Shown: one piece after another, positions 39,968-46,881 of the stretch
Position numbering within the stretch: position 1 is the stretch's first letter
Layout of the letters: each line of letters starts with the position of its first letter
DNA from: Diadema setosum
Lineage: Eukaryota > Echinodermata > Echinoidea > Diadematoida > Diadematidae
Length of the DNA: 64,000 bases
NCBI RefSeq assembly: GCF_964275005.1
Contig: NC_092701.1
Location: forward strand, 37,463,020 to 37,527,019
Reading direction: 5' to 3'
The notes under the pieces: generated by a model
The model's database searches: none
Seen by the model: only the letters and a program-made list of their open reading frames with translations
What the model was told of the DNA's origin: nothing
Program-made: the position numbers and the translations under genes

Positions 39968-42900
39968 AAGAGTTTGTTTGCAAAAACCGATAAGTCCACT
40001 TTTGAAGATTTTGAATTACGGTCTCTGTCATAAAGTACAAAATAATCCTTTTAAATGATATATTGGTCTTTACATATAAAGGTACATTTTTGAAGTTATG
40101 GTCAAAAGAAGCAAAAATGTTCTTATTATTCTCTTTATTTTTCTTAACATTAAATCGCAAATATCTCCATTTGGCAAATATGGACTTATCGGTTTTTGCT
40201 AACAAACTCTTCATATATATATATATATATATATATATAGACTTGAGTGAAGGAATGGCATCGACCAATTGTGTCAAATTTTGTCATGGGAACCTGGTAT
40301 GTTCCCAAAAGGTAGGCAAGAGTGTCTAGATTTGTGGCCTAAATTCATGTTCATCTGTCTTATGCTGAACAGAAAAATGGCTTTGATTGAAAGATGAGAG
40401 CTTCTTTTATCAGAATCTGTTCTTTTTCTGTATCAAAACTGTATTTTCGTCTAATTTATGCATTCCCAATGTAGTAGCGTGCTTGTTTTACTATAAAACT
40501 CGTATGAAGACGTACGTAGCAATCAAGGCCAAGCTCTATAGATTTTGATTTTCGCTGACCCCATTTGGGTGTCCTTATAAAGTGTAACAAAGAGACCAGC
40601 GCACGCTCTATTCATATCCTCATGTCCAATTGATATTTTGCACTGTTTGATGGCACGTGCACTTGGTTGTGGAAAGGGGCTACATGTATTGTTTGACTGC
40701 TTTCCTACAGGTGGATTACACACCTGTCCATTTTTTGGTCAACTGGCAAAAAGACTCTGTTTGGGGGCATTGAAGATTCTCATAGATTTAAGGGAAGAAC
40801 AGGTTAAGCTTAACATAAGCATAGTAGATTCAGATTGACATTTATCATCATCAATCTATAATAGCACATAGATATTTTGTTTCCACTGACATCTGTACAA
40901 CAATACAGACAAATCTCACATCAGTTACTTGTTTCCATGACAGTTACAATGAACATTACGAACATACCATACAAATATATTTTGGGTTTGCTTGTTTGTT
41001 TGTTTGGAAACAGGCAAACAACTTACTGATTTGTTTTAACAATTCCATTTACTTGGCTACATGACAGCAAATTCACATTTTGACACAGGAACGTGTAAAA
41101 TGGCTGATCAATTTCAAATGCTAATTACACAAAGCATAAAGAGACAATATTTCTTATAACTGAAAAGCAGATGAGAAGTAAAATGGATGATATCACTGTT
41201 TTGTTTTGTTCTTTTGTTGTCTTAATCCTTAGAAATATCAATGCATAGATTGTTTGAGAATGTGACTACAATTATGGTGCAATGCCGGTGACAGCCAAGT
41301 TGTAATAATTTTATCAATATCATACAAGTGTAACTATAAAGTGGTACCTTTCTTGGGTTTCTTCTTCTTGTCTTTTTTTCCTTTGCCTTGTGAAGATGTT
41401 TCAGTCTCTTCCTCAGCTGCTGCCTCTTGCTGTGATTAGAGAAAGAAGGATAGGCCACGTTCAGTTATGCCAATATGACCTTGGTGTGTTTGTTGAAAGT
41501 ATTTAAGTGCTCTATAGGTTCACCAATAACCAGTGGGAAGAGAAGTGTTGCAAGTCTGAGGGGTATGTACATCAAGTTAAAGACTCTCTTTCTAAAAACT
41601 CTTTTCAATTTTTCATTTGTACTGCATCTTGCATGAGATTACTACCTGTATTTCACATCAGAGTATTCTGATTTAAGTCCAGTATGACATCTGCCTCACT
41701 AGAAATGACCAACTATGGCATTCCTCTAATATCTTATACCAAGCTTGGTCAAAGGCATTATGGAGTAGCAAGAAGGTATACAAATTGAATGGACCGTGTG
41801 CTATCAGAAGCATGTTATATTGCCACTTCTGCCACATGAACTGTGCATTATGGTACAATGAGCTAAGGCCTGTTTGAGACGAGTCATGATGTCCAGCAAA
41901 TGAGGGAAAACTCATGCAGCAGGAAATGATGATCTTTACTAAAAAGTCAACATGTAATGTCACATAGCATCCTTATAACTATCATCTCAAAAGAACCAAA
42001 CTATGATAATTGAGAAGAAGATTAAGGGGATCTTGCAGGACAATATTGTTGTATCAAGAAGACATAACATACAATGTATAGGTGCAGATAGAATGAATAA
42101 ATATTTGGCAATAAATGTCTACACACAAAATTTCTATGAGTAATAAAGATATGAAATGATATGTTTCAAGGAATCCTACAATGCAATATGAAAGCATCTG
42201 ACACTACCTCTGCTTGAGGTGTATCTTGTTTGCTGGTAGTCTTTGGAGCAGGCTTTAATTTCTCCTCTTCCAACGGTAATCCATTGTCCTCTTCTTTATC
42301 CTCATCCTCTTCTGCATCATTCTCCACATCGTTGTCCATCTCATCCAGGAGAGCAAAACCACCTGTCAGAATATGATATCAATCTTTTCCTTGGGTGTGG
42401 AGAATGACTGAATGGCATTGTATTGAAAATGGGTTCATGCTATGAGTCTCCAAGAAAAAGACTAGTATCTAATGCAATCATAGTCTGCAAGTGAAATGTA
42501 AAGGACTAGATGCAACGTGGACAATTACTTGCTGTTTGGAAGCAAACGCACCCAATCTGAATCACTGCAAAAGCAGTGAATTGACAGAACCATATGACCT
42601 CTAACAGTTGCTTTTTTCATTAAAAATATAAAGAATCAATCATTACCAAACACGCATCACAGAGTATAAATACAGTAAAGCAATCATCTATCTGTATACG
42701 CCAAATATTTTGTGACATTTTTATTTTCGCAAATTTTGCGAGTCAGGTGATACTCGCGAAATTAAAGTCATGCGAAAATAATGACGCTGATCCCGATACG
42801 AATGTGACACACACAAATACATATCTCCGTTCAGTACAGTATTCCATGATCGCGAATTTAACCACTCACGAAATCATTGGGAAGTCCCGATTTGTGAAAA

Positions 42901-45900
42901 TTTAGACTCGCTAAATATATGGCGTATACAGTTTCTTGATGATTCTGGTCCACATTGATCATTCATACCCAGCTTACAAAACTAAAAAGAGTAATATTGT
43001 TTAGGGCTGAATTACAATCATGTATGAGCCTTTTGTTGTAAAAACATATTGCCATAGTAATGAGAGTGAAATGATTATAAAACTAGAAATGTCGCTACGG
43101 CGACTGGTATGCCTCCGCCATAATGCATGGTTCTCCTAATAGGTCTATAGTACAATGTCTTGACAATGTGTGATGACAGTTTCACACAATTGGCAAAATA
43201 TTAAAATGACAGGTTTGCCACAAATGTGCTGAATGTTCATTTTCCTAGAACTAGGTTCAATTGGATGAATGATTAAAACGTCGGAGTGCAGGTATTTGGG
43301 GAACTGATGATTTTTACTTGACTTTTGACCCTTTTATAAGTTTATGCATTGAGTAATTTTCAAGGTATTGAGAAAAAGTATAATTTCAGTATCAAATGGT
43401 AAAATAGTATTATCTAAACCTGACCTTTGACCTTTGACCTCACAGTTCCAAAGAGAATCAGTTAGGTAGACCATGCATAAATATGTAAGTTCCATGATGA
43501 TACCTTGAGTTACTTTCGAGATATGTAGGAAAAAGTGCAATTTAGCACTTTCACTTGACCTTTGACCTTTTGACCTTTGACCTTTTGGCAAGAAACTTCC
43601 CACAGAATATATATTGGGTAATACATGCATACATCAAGTTAAGAAAAAAAAAACCCTTCAGGCATTGCATAAATATAAGGACAGTAGTGATATTTTGAGG
43701 AGTTGACCTTGACCTTTGACCCCCTGACCTTTGACCCATGACCCCCAACTTCCCTAGATAATCACTGCCCATCCGTACATGCATATATACTAAGTTCCAT
43801 GAAAATACCTCGAACCATTTGCGAGATATGGAGAAAAACATGAAATTTCAACCTTTTTTTTCACAAAATAACCTGTGACCTTTGACCCCGTGACCCTAAA
43901 ATCCAAACAAAGTATTATCCCCCCAGAATATACCCTTATACCAAGTTTGATGTAAAACCACCACACGATTCTTAAGATATTGACAAAAACAAAACGGGAC
44001 GGACGTACGGACGTACGTACGGACGGACGGACGACCCGAAAACATAATGCCTCCGGCCACTTTGTTGGCGGAGGCATAAATATGACACCCTCATAAAACA
44101 GGTGGTGTACACTGTAAACAGTGGTAACTTTGCTTTCAAAGTTGCTGTCCTGAGCAAAATCACGATACTGTACGAGCTGAAATTTTTGAATATAGATAAC
44201 ATTGGGATTGCTACTTGTCAGACATTTTTGTGTGTTGCTGATTTCACGGTTGTGAGGGTTTGGTAATCCTTACTTCACCGTTCACAACCATTATAAGATC
44301 GAGAAACAAGCAACAACAGCAGTACTGATTTTTTTTTATCTCTCTCTAAAATATCTTGTACTAGTAAATAAACAAATAGTGTGTTCTGCATTCAAAGTAC
44401 TGCACTGTCATGCTATTATTCCCCAGTTATCTCTATGGCATGGTCCACACAGCATGCTAGACCTACAGCAGTTACTGTCCTAGTTGCACACTATCCAGTG
44501 CAGGCATGGCTTTATTCTTTTAAAGAAATCATATTTTTACGCATATTTATATTAATGCATTATTTTTTTTTAGGTGTACAGGTGGGTCACGAGATTTGCG
44601 AAAATAAAACCACTGCGAAAATTTCAGCTTGAACACTATTCAACCGTCCATTCACCTTTCTTAGGCTGTTGTTTCTTTCCTTTCACAGGTTTGGGCTCCT
44701 CTTCCTCCTCCTCCTCTTCATCCAATTCTTCTTCCTTTCATTTAAAACAATGGTGTACAAAATACATCTTGTTAACAAATAATGCTGCCTAACCATCTAT
44801 TCCAGTTTGCACGGTTTCACAATGAGGTTAAAGGGGATGGCTAGTAACTGATCAGTGGGAATCAGTGGGAATGCTGGGGGGGGGGGGGGTGGATTGTTCC
44901 AATTCTTGTGAGATTCATTTATGAGTACATTATATATCTATTGTTGTGTGAAAATTATTTGCTTCAGAATGGTCTCATATTCAAGTAATGTGCAATTTAT
45001 TGGTTCCAGGCTAGCATGCCTGTACAGTGACGGGGCATTAAACTGCACATTACTTGAATATGAGACCATTCTGAAGCAAATAATTTTCACACAATAGATA
45101 TATAATGTACTCATAAATGAATCCCACAAGGATTGGAACAATCATCCCCCAGCATTCCCACTGATCAGTTACTAGCCATCCCCTTTAACCTCACTGTGAT
45201 AATGAAAGTTCATACTTCCCATTACAAAAGTACTGCTACTGTTATTTATCAAACTGGAGATAACTTTGTCCTTTACACGAACTGTGCATGCAAATAGCTG
45301 TCACAGAGTTGGTATCAATGAAATTCCGTGCTAGAAGAAAGGTATGTTTTTTCATTTTCCATTGTAAATTGATAAACATGGAAGTGCACAATTACTGCTT
45401 CAGGACTGAGCCACATGCACATGAACCAGAGCATACAAATGAAGTATTTTTGTAAAATGTAAGGTTTCTTTGTAATGCAATGGGCAGAGGGTCATTTCTA
45501 TACACCTGTGCTAGTAACACACTCATCATGAGAAGCTGGCACAGAACTGCACAAAAGATGAGCTAGTCAAGAAGTCAACCAAAGCATCGTCATCGTATGC
45601 CTGCATTCTTGATAGCAGAATGTTTAACCTACATATTCAGTAGGTCTTCTTATCCATGGAGTACTATGCATTTGCCTTCTAATCTCAGACACTTGCAATA
45701 AATCATCATAAAAAACAACAAACAAAAGTAACCTTCACTAATAGTCGTGATGATCATATGATCTTTACATTTAGCACAATACTTTTGTTTGATTTGTTCT
45801 TCCATAATGTTCAGTGGCTACAGAATAGAGTTGACATACATGTACTCTATGTCATGCAGAATTGGAGTGTTTGGCATGCCAAAGTTATTTTGGCTAAATT

Positions 45901-46840
45901 TCCAGAAAACAAATAAAGGTCTTTGAGAATTGACAAAGACAGACAAATGCAAAAACAAACACATAAACAAACAGGTTGAATTATCTTCCCTTCTTATTCA
46001 TGGAAGACGATGTGATATAATACTTGTGTGTACAAGGTCCACAGAAATTTATGTGTACCTACATTAGGCAACCCGTCATACCTGCAGAGCCAATTGGCTC
46101 ATCTTGTTTTGCAGTTGTTGTTCCTCTTCATCATCCGAATCATCACGTCCTTTGTTCTTGCCCTTCTTCTTCTTGGCCTTTTTCTTGGAGTCTGCCCAAG
46201 AGACATGCAAAAGGAAACTGCACTGTAACAATCATGTCCATATTAATATTGAGTACCTGGTAAGTCTCAGTATGTATGGAATGTGTGGATATTAAGGCAC
46301 ACACTTATTTTTAGCAATAGGCCTCCCTGATATAAGTTTGATAGCATTTAAGTGGACTTAAAATCTCACAAAATTAGTTTGTGTGTATTCATTTGAACTC
46401 CTCATAATCATACTAAACTGATCTTCCATCATTGGTGGCATGACATTCTCAACACGGACCAAGCTTATCTCAGCCTTGCAAATATGACACCTAACAAAAG
46501 GTAAAGGTGAGATCATATCATTTTATTCTCATCGTGTGTTGCGTTTCCTGCCCTCCTAATTTTAACATAATTCTGCATACAGCTATGGTGTTGTACAACT
46601 TTTACTGCATATGGAGATTTAATTAAGCCATTTTCTTTGCGTGGGAAGAGAGCATATCTCCTATTTTTCATCTTGTCTGTTTTGTTTTTTTCTTCCCTCC
46701 AGGTGCCTTCAAGTCACCTTGCCATGATATCCTCTGACTTCAAGAGATATATTTCATTTCAAGACCATGGCTTATCTGTTGTAATACAATTAAAACACAA
46801 GCTGTCCTGGCAAAACTATGAGCCCATTCTGACTCCAAGC

Positions 46841-46881
<41 letters not shown>

